A stretch of DNA of 5,916 nucleotides from positions 1 through 5,916 of the forward strand of contig DALYLJ010000190.1 in the NCBI GenBank assembly GCA_031976395.1, in the 5' to 3' direction. A model generated the notes under the pieces. That model was given only the letters and a program-made list of their open reading frames with translations, had not been told where the DNA came from and did not search any database. A program made the translations under genes and the position numbers. Source of the DNA: UBA11164 sp002420085 (GTDB lineage: Bacteria > Pseudomonadota > Gammaproteobacteria > Xanthomonadales > Xanthomonadaceae). Below are positions 5,891-5,916 of the stretch, piece after piece. Each line of letters opens with the position of its first letter. The stretch's first letter is position 1.

Positions 5891-5913
5891 CGCCCGATCG
5901 AATCGCTCGGGCG
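5891..5913. terminator. Hairpin at the window edge, possible mscL terminator
   Basis: CGCCCGA (5891-5897) and TCGGGCG (5907-5913) form a perfect 7-bp stem with a nine-base loop, 37 bases after the mscL stop. The window ends three bases later, so a following T-run cannot be judged. Confidence 0.4.
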
Positions 5914-5916
5914 AAT

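Noticed and set aside
1..5916. CRISPR array, tRNA or rRNA genes, insertion sequences
   Set aside because: No regularly spaced repeats, no tRNA or rRNA signatures, and no transposase or terminal inverted repeats with target duplications were found.

Overview
This GC-rich window is dense with genes and looks like chromosome of a gammaproteobacterium, most likely the Xanthomonas/Lysobacter side. The basis is the proteins: the TrmB C-terminus and MscL resemble enterobacterial and gammaproteobacterial versions. A thiG-trmB pair is, from memory, an arrangement seen in xanthomonads. The lineage is inference and was not searched.

Layout. Positions 1-90 hold the last 29 codons of an unidentified plus-strand gene, whose stop overlaps (ATGA) the start of a 285-residue Fic-domain protein (87-944). 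A compact plus-strand run follows: thiG (thiazole synthase, 1038-1832), trmB (tRNA m7G46 methyltransferase, 1848-2609) and an SLC13/DASS-type permease with two embedded RCK_C-like domains (2628-4466). The gaps within this run are 15 and 18 bases, so it is probably one transcript. A small Rieske [2Fe-2S] protein is encoded on the minus strand (4492-4821) and converges on the permease gene. Divergent from it is an 86-residue single-pass membrane protein (4929-5189), whose 3' end runs into a perfect 13-bp stem-loop. The large-conductance mechanosensitive channel mscL (5449-5853) follows, and another hairpin lies at the window edge.

The genes do not form one pathway. thiG and trmB are housekeeping genes (thiamine synthesis, tRNA modification), mscL is osmotic safety, and the permease and Rieske protein have unknown substrates or partners. 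The unusual part is the left end. A Fic enzyme, apparently coupled in translation to an unseen upstream gene, sits directly before thiG, a place where thiS is often found, and no thiS is visible. I found no convincing evidence of a wholly new system. The Fic pair and the long inverted repeat near 5183-5247 are the two places most worth checking.
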